Source: Sphaerisporangium fuscum
Lineage (GTDB): Bacteria; Actinomycetota; Actinomycetes; Streptosporangiales; Streptosporangiaceae
DNA length: 64,000 bases
NCBI RefSeq assembly: GCF_018531465.1
Contig: NZ_JAHDTF010000027.1
Span: forward strand, 1-64,000
Reading direction: 5' to 3'
Numbering within the stretch: the stretch's first letter is position 1; the number at the start of each line of letters is the position of its first letter. This document shows, in pieces, positions 41,939-50,452 of this stretch. Below the pieces are notes generated by a model. It saw only the letters and a list, made by a program, of their open reading frames with translations. It was not told the DNA's origin and searched no databases. A program made the translations under genes and the position numbers.

Positions 41939-42676
41939 TCAGGCCCGGACGGTGGCCCTGCGGTAGGCGAACAGCGCCAGGGCGCACAGGGCGACCCCCC
42001 AGGCGGCGATGCCCGCGACCGCCGACCCCGCCGGGGCGTGCCCCGCGACGATCTGCCAGCCGATGTTCGCGTAGTCGTAGGAGGGCAGCACCTGGGCGAT
42101 GTTCCGCATGACGGGCGGCATCAGGGCGATGGGGAACCACAGCCCGCCGAGGAGCGCCAGCCCGAACATGCCGATCATCGCGAGTGGCTGCGCGGTGTCG
42201 GGCGGCACGAGCGAGCCGATGGTCAGGCCGAGCGCGGCGAAGGGGATCGTCCCGGCCCACATCGCGGCGATGAGCCCGGCCCACTGGCCCGCCGACAGCG
42301 AGACGTGCTGGGTGACCACGGCGGCCAGGGCCACCAGCAGCAGCGAGGGCAGCACCAGCAGCAGCGACGTGACCAGCTTCGTCACGATGATCGTCCAGCT
42401 GCGCAGCGGGGTGATCTGGAGCTGGCGCAGCCATCCCGTCTGCCGCTCCTGCGACCACGGCACGGCGGTGGACATGATGGACGCCGCCAGCGCGCCGTAG
42501 GCGGCCATCGACACCATGAGCACGACCGCGCCCTTCACGCCGGTGCTCTCGTCGACCTGGTCGCCCCAGAGGTTGGAGTACAGCAGGTAGAAGCCGATCG
42601 GGAAGGCGACGACGAAGATGACGTAGCGCTTGTTGCGCAGCATCCGCGTGGCTTCGAGCTTGACGTAGTTCAGCAT
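41939..42676 (-). CDS. ABC-2 type exporter permease
   Basis: 245 residues, six hydrophobic segments. Typical features are a MLNYVKLEATRMLRNKRYVIF start, the amphipathic QERQTGWLRQLQITPLRSW between segments two and three, and a glycine-rich segment five. It pairs with the ATPase whose stop is three bases upstream. Exports lipids, drugs or peptides in related systems. Confidence 0.9.
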   Translation of the reverse strand: MLNYVKLEATRMLRNKRYVIFVVAFPIGFYLLYSNLWGDQVDESTGVKGAVVLMVSMAAYGALAASIMSTAVPWSQERQTGWLRQLQITPLRSWTIIVTKLVTSLLLVLPSLLLVALAAVVTQHVSLSAGQWAGLIAAMWAGTIPFAALGLTIGSLVPPDTAQPLAMIGMFGLALLGGLWFPIALMPPVMRNIAQVLPSYDYANIGWQIVAGHAPAGSAVAGIAAWGVALCALALFAYRRATVRA

Positions 42677-42679
42677 GGG

Positions 42680-43570
42680 TCAGACCTCCGCGGACCGGGT
42701 GAGAGTGAGGAAGGCGTCCTCCAGGTCGGCCCCGTCGATCCGCAGATCGCGAACGTCCAGGGTGGTGCCCCGGTAGAGCGCGGCGACCGTGGCGTCGACG
42801 TCGGCGGTGCGCAGGGTGACGGTGCCGGAGAGGATCTCGACGGCGGTGACCCCCGGCAGCGCGTCCAGGCCCGCGGACGACTGCCCGTCGAGCGAGAAGG
42901 CCACCGAGCTGCCCCCGGCCCCGGCCTTGATCTCCGCCGCCGTGCCGTCGGCGACGACCCTGCCGCCGGCGACCACGATCACGCGGTCGGAGTTCTCGTC
43001 GGCCTCCTCCAGGTAGTGGGTCGCGAACAGGACCGTGCGGCCCTGGGCGGCGTAGTCGCGCATGCCGGCCCAGAAGGCGCGGCGCGACTCGACGTCCATC
43101 GCGGCGGTCGGCTCGTCGAGGACGAGCAGCCTGGGCGCGCCGGCGATGGCGAGGGCGAAGCGCACCCTCTGGGCCTGCCCGCCGGAGAGCCTGCCGGCGC
43201 GCCGGGAGGCGAGGGCCGTCAGGTCGGCGACCTGGAGCACCTGGTCGAGCGGCAGCGGATCGGGGTACAGGCGGCGGATGAAGTCGACCAGCTCGCGCAC
43301 GGTCAGCTCGGGGATCAGCGTCCCCTCCTGCAGCATCGCGCCGATCTCCCCGTGGGCGACCGCCTCGTCCGGGGTGCGGCCGAAGACGCGGACCTCTCCG
43401 GCCGTGGGGCGGATCAGGCCCAGCAGCATGTTGATCGTGGTGGACTTGCCGGCCCCGTTCGGCCCGAGGAGGGCCACCGTGCGGCCCGCCTCCATCGTGA
43501 GGTTCAGGCCGTTCACGGCGTGGACCTCACCATAGCTCTTGCTCACCTCGGTGAGGGCGATGGCGTTCAT
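42680..43570 (-). CDS. ABC exporter ATP-binding protein
   Basis: 296 residues, drug-exporter class (DrrA/CcmA-like). Walker A GPNGAGKST at 36-44, the signature LSGGQAQRV, Walker B LLVLDEPTAAMDV and the switch ATHYLEEAD. The C-terminal 80 residues are a small regulatory domain usual in this class. First gene of the operon; the ribosome binding site is weak. The promoter region carries a 20-base inverted repeat about 57 bases upstream. Confidence 0.93.
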   Translation of the reverse strand: MNAIALTEVSKSYGEVHAVNGLNLTMEAGRTVALLGPNGAGKSTTINMLLGLIRPTAGEVRVFGRTPDEAVAHGEIGAMLQEGTLIPELTVRELVDFIRRLYPDPLPLDQVLQVADLTALASRRAGRLSGGQAQRVRFALAIAGAPRLLVLDEPTAAMDVESRRAFWAGMRDYAAQGRTVLFATHYLEEADENSDRVIVVAGGRVVADGTAAEIKAGAGGSSVAFSLDGQSSAGLDALPGVTAVEILSGTVTLRTADVDATVAALYRGTTLDVRDLRIDGADLEDAFLTLTRSAEV

Positions 43571-43626
43571 GGGGTCAACCGTAGGCAGGAGGCGGAAAGA
43601 TCATCAGTGCCTCTCGTCCGGCGTCG

Positions 43627-43646
43627 GCGATGACATTTGTCATCGC
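43627..43646. promoter_or_regulatory. Inverted repeat GCGATGACA-TT-TGTCATCGC, candidate response-regulator site
   Basis: Perfect nine-base arms around TT, 57 bases upstream of the ABC/two-component operon. The core ATGACA-N2-TGTCAT is of the type expected for a dimeric NarL/DesR-family regulator. Autoregulation is an inference. Confidence 0.6.
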
Positions 43647-43668
43647 GCGCCACCGGCGGCCGTAGGGC

Positions 43669-43701
43669 GCCGGTCCCGCCCGCGCGGACGGCGGGACCGG
43701 C
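43669..43701 (-). terminator. Terminator of hisG
   Basis: GCCGGTCCCGCC pairs perfectly with GGCGGGACCGGC over 12 bases around a nine-base loop, 14 bases beyond the hisG stop on the minus strand. Confidence 0.8.
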
Positions 43702-43714
43702 GCGGCCACGTGGC

Positions 43715-44560
43715 TCAGAGGCGGCAGGCGAAGATGGCGGTGACCAGGACGGCCTTGGCGCCGATCTCCCACAGCTGGTCCATGATCTGCTGGTGGTCCT
43801 TGCGGGGCACCATGGCGCGGACGGCGACCCAGCCCTCACGGTGCAGCGGGGACACCGTCGGCCCCTCCATGCCGGGGGTGATCGCGATGGCCTCGTCGAT
43901 GCGCTCGGCCCGGATGTCGTAGTCGATCATGACGTAGTCGCGGGCCACCAGCACACCCTGCAGGCGGCGGATCAACTGCTCGACCCCCGGCGTCTGCTCG
44001 GCGCCCGTGCGCTTGATCAGCGCGGCCTGGGAGTGGGCGATCGGCTCGCCGAAGACCTCCAGGCCGACGTTGCGCAGGGTGGTGCCGGTCTCGACGACGT
44101 CGGCCACCGCGTCGGCCACGCCGAGGTGGATGGCGGTCTCGACCGCGCCGTCGAGCTTGATGATGCGGGCCTCGACGCCCTCGTCCGCCAGGTGCTTGCC
44201 GAGCAGCCCGGCGTAGGAGGTGGCGATGCGCATGCCCTGGAGATCCTTGACCGAGGAGAACGCGCCGGGCCGGGCGGCGAAGCGGAAGGTGGAGACGCCG
44301 AAGCCGAGCGGCATGATCTCCTCGGCGGGCGCGCCGGAGTCGTACAGCATGTCGAGGCCGGTGATGCCGACGTCGAGCGTGCCCTCGCCGACGTAGACGG
44401 CGATGTCGCGGGGGCGCAGGAAGAACAGCTCGCAGGAGTTGGCGGGGTCGACGACCACGAGCTCCTTGGAGTCTCTGCGGGGACGGTAACCGGCTTCCTT
44501 GAGCATGGTCTGGGCGGCCTCGGTGAGGGCGCCCTTGTTGGGTACGGCGAGGCGGAGCAT
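43715..44560 (-). CDS. hisG: ATP phosphoribosyltransferase, long form
   Basis: First enzyme of histidine biosynthesis: ATP + PRPP to phosphoribosyl-ATP. 281 residues, the long (hexameric, feedback-inhibited) form. Start MLRLAVPNKGALTEAA, then DVGITGLDML, the PRPP loop DAVADVVETGTTLRNVGL, and a C-terminal HisG_C regulatory domain from about 205 (MIDYDIRAERIDEA...PRKDHQQIMDQLWEIGAKAVLVTAIFACRL). ATG 44560 is the canonical start; the frame extension upstream has no similarity. hisE lies upstream on the same strand, 171 bases away. Confidence 0.97.
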   Translation of the reverse strand: MLRLAVPNKGALTEAAQTMLKEAGYRPRRDSKELVVVDPANSCELFFLRPRDIAVYVGEGTLDVGITGLDMLYDSGAPAEEIMPLGFGVSTFRFAARPGAFSSVKDLQGMRIATSYAGLLGKHLADEGVEARIIKLDGAVETAIHLGVADAVADVVETGTTLRNVGLEVFGEPIAHSQAALIKRTGAEQTPGVEQLIRRLQGVLVARDYVMIDYDIRAERIDEAIAITPGMEGPTVSPLHREGWVAVRAMVPRKDHQQIMDQLWEIGAKAVLVTAIFACRL

Positions 44561-44731
44561 GGCGTTAAGGGAATCCTTCGGGTCGGGCGGACGAGGTCGG
44601 TCGTCGGGAAGGCCGGCGGCGCCGGCAAGACCTGGTTTCCGCACATCGCCCTCGTCGACCTGGACCGGCCACTGATGGTGTCGGACCACAGCGTCTGATC
44701 AGGGAGAGTCGGGCTCGTGCGGAAAACAGGT

Positions 44732-44995
44732 CTAGAGATGCTTGTAGACCTCGTCGAGCCCGATGCCTCGGGCGATCATGAGGACCTGCACGTGGTAGAG
44801 GAGCTGGGAGATCTCTTCGGCGGCCCGGTCCGTGGTCTCGTGCTCGGCCGCCATCCAGCTCTCGGCGGCCTCCTCCACGACCTTCTTGCCGATGGCGTGG
44901 ACACCGGCGTCCAGGGCGGCGACGGTGCCCGACCCGGCGGGACGGGTGCGCGCCTTCTCCGACAGCTCGGCGAACAGCTCTTCGAAGGTCTTCAT
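44732..44995 (-). CDS. hisE: Phosphoribosyl-ATP pyrophosphatase
   Basis: Second step of histidine biosynthesis, hydrolysing PR-ATP to PR-AMP. 87 residues starting MKTFEELFAELSEK; a GTG four codons upstream would start inside the ribosome binding site GAGAGAG and is rejected. Conserved features are DAGVHAIGKKVVEEAAESWMAA with the metal-binding acidic residues, HETTDRAAEEISQLLYHVQVLM and GIGLDEVY. Stand-alone HisE next to hisG is the usual actinobacterial arrangement. Confidence 0.97.
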   Translation of the reverse strand: MKTFEELFAELSEKARTRPAGSGTVAALDAGVHAIGKKVVEEAAESWMAAEHETTDRAAEEISQLLYHVQVLMIARGIGLDEVYKHL

Positions 44996-45057
44996 GATCT
45001 CTCTCACGTAGGCGTGCCTGCCCTGCCAAGAGTAGTCTGCCCCGGGCGGAACACGTG

Positions 45058-45854
<797 letters not shown>

Positions 45855-45858
<4 letters not shown>

Positions 45859-46838
45859 GCGGGTCCTCCCCCGTCGTCGTGCTTGAGGCAGGCGGCCACG
45901 GTGCCGCCGGCCGGGACGAGCGGCGGGGTCACCGCGCCGCAGGCGTCGAAGGCGTGCGCGCAGCGCGGGGCGAAGGCGCAGCCGGGCGTCTCCCCGGACA
46001 GGTCGGGAGGGGTTCCGGGGATGCCGTGCAGCACCCGCCGGGGGCCGCGCAGGCTGGGGAACGAGCCGAGCAGCCCCGCCGTGTACGGGTGGGCCGGGGC
46101 GGCCCGGACGGCGGCGGCGGGCCCCGTCTCGACGATCCGCCCGCCGTACATGATCGCGAGCCGGTCGCTGATCGACAGCAGCAGCGACAGGTCGTGCGTG
46201 ATGAAGATCACCGAGAAGCCCAGCATCTCGCGCAGCCGGTCGATCCGACGGAGGATGTCGCGCTGCACCACGACGTCCAGGGCGGTGGTCGGCTCGTCGA
46301 GCACCACGACGTCGGGGTGCAGCGCCATGGCCATCGCGATGAGGACCCGCTGCCGCATCCCGCCGGACAGCTCGTGCGGGTAGGACGACAGCCGGCTCCG
46401 GTCGATGCCGACCATGTCGAGCAGCTCGCCGCAGCGTTCCTCGCGCTCGCGCCTGCCCATGCCCGGCTCGTGGGCGGTGAACACGTCGGCGAGCTGGTCC
46501 CGCACGGTGAGCACCGGGTTGAGGGCGTTCATGGCGCTCTGGAAGACCATCGCGATCCGGCGCCAGCGGAAGGCCCGCAGCTCCCGCGGGCCGAGGGCGA
46601 GGACGTCCACCTCCCGCCCCTCCCGGGTCCGGAAGACGATCTCGCCGGCGGTGACGGCGGCCGGGGGACGCAGCAGCCGGGTGACGGCGTAGGCGAGGGT
46701 GGACTTGCCGCACCCGCTCTCCCCCGCGACGCCGAGGACCTCGCCCCTGGCGAGCTCCAGGCTCACCTCCCGCACGGCGCGCGTGGGCCGCTCGCCGCCG
46801 TAGACCACGCTCAGGTCGCGTACCGACAGGACGTTCAT
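45855..46838 (-). CDS. ABC transporter ATPase, DppD/OppD type
   Basis: 327 residues. Walker A GESGCGKST, Q-loop VFQSAMNALNPVLT, signature LSGGMRQRVLIAMAMAL, Walker B VVLDEPTTALDV, switch THDLSLLL. The C-terminal oligopeptide-transporter extension has Cys residues (GCAFAPRCAHAFDAC and AACLKH), which can hold an Fe-S cluster in relatives. ATG 46838 overlaps the permease stop as ATGA; upstream frame extension is rejected. Confidence 0.94.
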
Positions 46839-47698
46839 GCGCCGCCCTTCCGCAGCCGGGGATTGACGATCTCGTCGATCCCGAAGTTGACCAGGGAGAG
46901 TCCCGCGCCGAGCACCGCGATGCACAGCCCCGGCGGGACGAACCACCACCAGGCGCCCGTCGACAGGGCCGAGGCGTTCTGCGCGAAGTAGAGCATGCTG
47001 CCCCAGGAGCCGGCGGACCCGCCGGCCAGGCCGAGGAACGACAGGGCGGCGTCGAGGAGAATGCCGCCGAGCACCGCGAACACGAGCTGGGCGGCGATGA
47101 CGGGCAGCAGGTTCGGCAGGATCTCGAACACCATGATCCGCCAGCCGGGCTCACCGCTGACCCGGGCGGCGTCCACGTAGTCGCGCCCGCGCAGCGACAG
47201 CGTCTGCGCCCTGACGACCCTCGCCGGGCCCGCCCAGCTGGTGAGCGTGATGGTGAGGGCGATCGCGACCGGCCCGGTCGTCTCCACGTAGTCGGTGATC
47301 AGGATGACGAGCGGCAGGCCCGGGATCACCAGGAACACATTGCTCAGCAGCGAGAACCCCTCGTCGAACCAGCCGCCGAGGTAGGCGCCGAGCACGCCGA
47401 CCAGCAGGGAGACCACGGTGGCGAGGACCCCGACGATCACGCCGATGAGCAGCGATCCCCGGGTGGCGGACATCAGCTGGGCGAGCACGTCCTGACCGGT
47501 GTTGGTGGTGCCGAGCCAGTGGGACGCCGACGGCGGGGCGAGCCGCTCGTACCCGATCGCGTCGGGGTCGCCGGCGAGGAGCGGGCCGAGCACGGCCACC
47601 AGGACGAAGCAGGCGACGATGACGAGCCCGGCGGCGAGCTTGCCGGACGGGCGGAACCGGGTCGCGCGTGCGGGTGGGGCGGCGGCGATGGCTGCCAT
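46835..47698 (-). CDS. ABC transporter permease, DppC/OppC type
   Basis: 287 residues. An N-terminal segment precedes the conserved SHWLGTTNTGQDVLAQLM, followed by five more membrane segments. An EAA-type loop is seen at GRDYVDAARVSGEPGWRIMVFEILPNLLP. Starts three bases after the DppB-type permease stop and overlaps the next ATPase gene by four bases. Confidence 0.94.
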   Translation of the reverse strand: MAAIAAAPPARATRFRPSGKLAAGLVIVACFVLVAVLGPLLAGDPDAIGYERLAPPSASHWLGTTNTGQDVLAQLMSATRGSLLIGVIVGVLATVVSLLVGVLGAYLGGWFDEGFSLLSNVFLVIPGLPLVILITDYVETTGPVAIALTITLTSWAGPARVVRAQTLSLRGRDYVDAARVSGEPGWRIMVFEILPNLLPVIAAQLVFAVLGGILLDAALSFLGLAGGSAGSWGSMLYFAQNASALSTGAWWWFVPPGLCIAVLGAGLSLVNFGIDEIVNPRLRKGGA

Positions 47699-47701
47699 CG
47701 T

Positions 47702-48682
47702 TCAGGCCCTCCGGGTGCGGGGGTCGATCACGCCGTACAGCAGGTCCACCAGCAGGTTGGCGCCGAGCACGGCCAGCGAGATGATCAGGAAGATGCCCTG
47801 CATGAGCGGGTAGTCGGCGTTCTGCACCCCCTGCAGCAGGGCGAAGCCGATGCCGGGGTAGGCGAAAACGACCTCGGTGGCCAGCAGGCCGCTGACCACG
47901 AAGCCGAGCGACACCGCGAAGCCCGCGACGCTGGGCAGCACGGCGTTGCGCGCGGCGTACGCCAGCATGACCCGGCGCGGCGGCAGCCCCTTGGCCTCGG
48001 CCATGACGACGTAGTCCTCCGCCATGGTGGAGACCATCATGTTGCGCATGCCGAGCATCCAGCCGGCCACCGACGACACCACGACGGTGAGGGCCGGAAG
48101 CGCGCCGTGGTAGACGGCGCTGCCCAGGAAGGCGAGGTTCGGCCCCATGGTGACGCCGGCGTAGTCGTAACCGCCGTTCAGCGGGAACAGGCCCGCGCCG
48201 AGCCCGAGCACGTACAGCAGGATCAGGGCGAGCCAGAAGTACGGGATCGCGGCCATGAACGTGGTGGCCGGGACCAGCGCGTCCAGCCGCCCGCCCCGGC
48301 GCCACCCGGCGAGCGTGCCGAGGCCGAGCCCGAGGGCGACCGTGATCACCAGCGAGACGCCCGCCAGGGCCAGCGTCCAGGGCAGCGACTGCGCGATCAC
48401 CGTGCCGACCGGGGTCGGGTAGTAGGTGACCGACAGGCCGAGCCTGCCCCGCAGCAGGTTGCCGAGGTAGCCGAGGTACTGCTGCCACAGCGGGTCGTGG
48501 CTCACGCCGAACTGCAGCTCCAGCGCCCTCCTCGCCTCCGGCGGCATCGGCTGGCCCTGCACCCGCGACAGCATGATGTCGACCGGGTTGCCCTTGATCA
48601 GGCGTGGGATCAGGAAGTTCAGTGTCACGGCCGCCCACAGCGCGACCGCGTAGAAGGCCAGCTTGCGGCGCAGGTAGCCCAT
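47702..48682 (-). CDS. ABC transporter permease, DppB/OppB type
   Basis: 326 residues: MGYLRRKLAFYAVALWAAVTLNFLIPRL start, the periplasmic QFGVSHDPLWQQYLGYLGNLLRGRLGLSVTYYPTPV typical of cellobiose/oligosaccharide-type members, and EAA-like EDYVVMAEAKGLPPRRVMLAYAARNAVLP. Six membrane segments. Starts three bases after the binding-protein stop. Confidence 0.94.
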   Translation of the reverse strand: MGYLRRKLAFYAVALWAAVTLNFLIPRLIKGNPVDIMLSRVQGQPMPPEARRALELQFGVSHDPLWQQYLGYLGNLLRGRLGLSVTYYPTPVGTVIAQSLPWTLALAGVSLVITVALGLGLGTLAGWRRGGRLDALVPATTFMAAIPYFWLALILLYVLGLGAGLFPLNGGYDYAGVTMGPNLAFLGSAVYHGALPALTVVVSSVAGWMLGMRNMMVSTMAEDYVVMAEAKGLPPRRVMLAYAARNAVLPSVAGFAVSLGFVVSGLLATEVVFAYPGIGFALLQGVQNADYPLMQGIFLIISLAVLGANLLVDLLYGVIDPRTRRA

Positions 48683-48685
48683 CGC

Positions 48686-50395
48686 TCAGCCGGTCGGGAC
48701 GAGGTTCTTGGCGACGATGGCGCCGTCGGGGGTGTAGAACGGCAGCGCGAGGGCGTAGGGGTTCTCCTCGCTCGGCCATCCGGTGGCGTTGACGGTGCGG
48801 AACTCCGCCAGCGCGCTCGACTGCTGGATCGGGATGTAGGGGACCTGCGCCATCACCTGGTCCTGGATCCGGTGGATCTGCTGCTTGATGGCGTCGGTGT
48901 CCTCGGGCGGGGTCTGGGCGATGGCCTCCAGCGCGGCGTCGACCTCGGCGTTCTTCCAGCGCGCCTGGTTCTGGGCCAGGGGAGGCACGTTCTCGCTGTT
49001 GAGGATGTTGTTGTACATGTAGTACGGGCTGGGGCCGCCGTAGCCGTTCCAGATCTGCATCTGGAAGTCGCCGCTGGTCTGGGCGGCGGTGAAGGCGTTG
49101 AAGGAGACCTCCTTGGCGGCGAACTCGATGCCGACGTCCTTGAGCTCCTGCTTGATGACCTGCATGGCGCTGATGTAGTCGGTCCAGCCGCTCACGACGG
49201 TGCAGGTGATCGACAGCCGCTTGCCGTCCTTGGCGTAGACGCCGTCGGATCCGCGCCGGTATCCGGCCTGTTCGAGGATGCCGCGCGCCTTGCCCGGGTC
49301 GTACTCCACCTGGGCGCCGGCGTACTTCGGGGAGACGTAGTCCTGGTACTGGGGCAGGACGAGTTCGAGCGGGCTCGGCATCGTGCCGAGGCCGGCGAAG
49401 GCCAGCTCGATGATCTTCTTGCGGTCCAGGGCCACGTTGATCGCCTGCCGGACGGCGAGGTCGTCCAGGGGCGCCTTGGTGAGGTTCGGGACCAGGTTGG
49501 TGACGTACAGGAACGATTCGTTCTTGTACTTGTTGTGGGCGGGGTCCTTGGCGACGTACTGCTTGTCGGGGTCGGGCATGAACAGGCCGGTCCAGTCGAG
49601 CTGCCCGGCGGCCAGCGCCGTGGTGGCGGCGTCGCCGCCGTTGAACGACCAGAAGCGCAGGCCGGCGATCTTCGGCTTGCCGGGCTCCCAGTAGAGGGGG
49701 TTCCTCTTGAACACGTAGCTCTGCGGGGCGAAGGTGCCGAGCACGAACGGCCCGGTCCCGACGGGATGGTCGTTGGTGTCGCCGGCGGGGTCCTTGATCT
49801 TCTCCCAGACGTGCCGGGGCACGATCCACGACTGTCCGGCGATGTTCCACAGCCGCGTGTAGGCCGGCCGCGTGAACTTCAGGGTCACGTGGGTGGGGTC
49901 GGCGGCGGTGACGGAGGCGAGCACGTTGCCGCCGGAGTTGATGCCGCTGTTGAGCTTGGGGTTGTCCTTGGCGAGGGTGAAGCTGTAGGCGACGTCGTCG
50001 GCGGTGAAGGGCTCGCCGTCGCTCCACTTCACGCCCTCGCGCAGGGTGAAGGTCAGGGTGCGGCCGCCGTCGGCGAACCGGTAGGCGGTGGCCAGCTGCG
50101 GCTGGACGTCCCCGGACCTGGCCTGGTTGAAGAACATCAGCGGCTCGTAGATCATGCCCTGCACGCCGGGCAGGGGGGCCGGGGTGAAGGGGTTGTAGTT
50201 CGGGGTGAACTGGCCGCTGCCGCCGGTGTGGACGTTGAGGATGCGGGCCGAGGCGGGGGCGGAGGACTTCGCGCTCGCGCCGCCGCCCGCCGCGACGGGC
50301 GGGCCGCCGCCGGCGCTGCACGCGGCGGTGAGGCTCAGCGCGAGGGCCGCCGCCGCGAGCGCGCCGGGAAGGCGCCTGCCGGTGAGTGGTCTCAT
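48686..50395 (-). CDS. ABC transporter substrate-binding lipoprotein, family 5, probably for oligosaccharides
   Basis: 569 residues, lipid-anchored: signal MRPLTGRRLPGALAAAALAL, lipobox-like LTAAC. The mature part has family-5 features (GMIYEPLMFFNQ, LTFTLREGVKWSDGEPFTADDVAYSF, VGTGPFVLGTF). Members next to glycosidases bind beta-linked oligosaccharides, and this one follows a beta-mannosidase by 57 bases. A LacI-type operator lies in that gap, so a manno- or mixed oligosaccharide is the likely ligand (inference). First gene of a five-gene transporter operon. Confidence 0.92.
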   Translation of the reverse strand: MRPLTGRRLPGALAAAALALSLTAACSAGGGPPVAAGGGASAKSSAPASARILNVHTGGSGQFTPNYNPFTPAPLPGVQGMIYEPLMFFNQARSGDVQPQLATAYRFADGGRTLTFTLREGVKWSDGEPFTADDVAYSFTLAKDNPKLNSGINSGGNVLASVTAADPTHVTLKFTRPAYTRLWNIAGQSWIVPRHVWEKIKDPAGDTNDHPVGTGPFVLGTFAPQSYVFKRNPLYWEPGKPKIAGLRFWSFNGGDAATTALAAGQLDWTGLFMPDPDKQYVAKDPAHNKYKNESFLYVTNLVPNLTKAPLDDLAVRQAINVALDRKKIIELAFAGLGTMPSPLELVLPQYQDYVSPKYAGAQVEYDPGKARGILEQAGYRRGSDGVYAKDGKRLSITCTVVSGWTDYISAMQVIKQELKDVGIEFAAKEVSFNAFTAAQTSGDFQMQIWNGYGGPSPYYMYNNILNSENVPPLAQNQARWKNAEVDAALEAIAQTPPEDTDAIKQQIHRIQDQVMAQVPYIPIQQSSALAEFRTVNATGWPSEENPYALALPFYTPDGAIVAKNLVPTG

Positions 50396-50435
50396 TTCTT
50401 CTCCCGGGGGGTAGGAGTCGCCGGAAACCTGTTTT

Positions 50436-50449
50436 CTTAAGCGGTTCAG
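50436..50449. promoter_or_regulatory. Candidate LacI-family operator upstream of the transporter operon
   Basis: CTTAAGCGGTTCAG, with one perfect half CGGTTCAG of the palindrome CTGAACCG|CGGTTCAG-like motif. It lies 41 bases upstream of the binding-protein start, in the 57-base gap after the mannosidase gene. Confidence 0.6.
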
Positions 50450-50452
50450 CGG

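Noticed and set aside
47519..50440. 973-codon plus-strand frame opposite the oligosaccharide ABC genes
   Set aside because: Antisense shadow with no domain; the minus strand encodes clear permeases and a lipoprotein.
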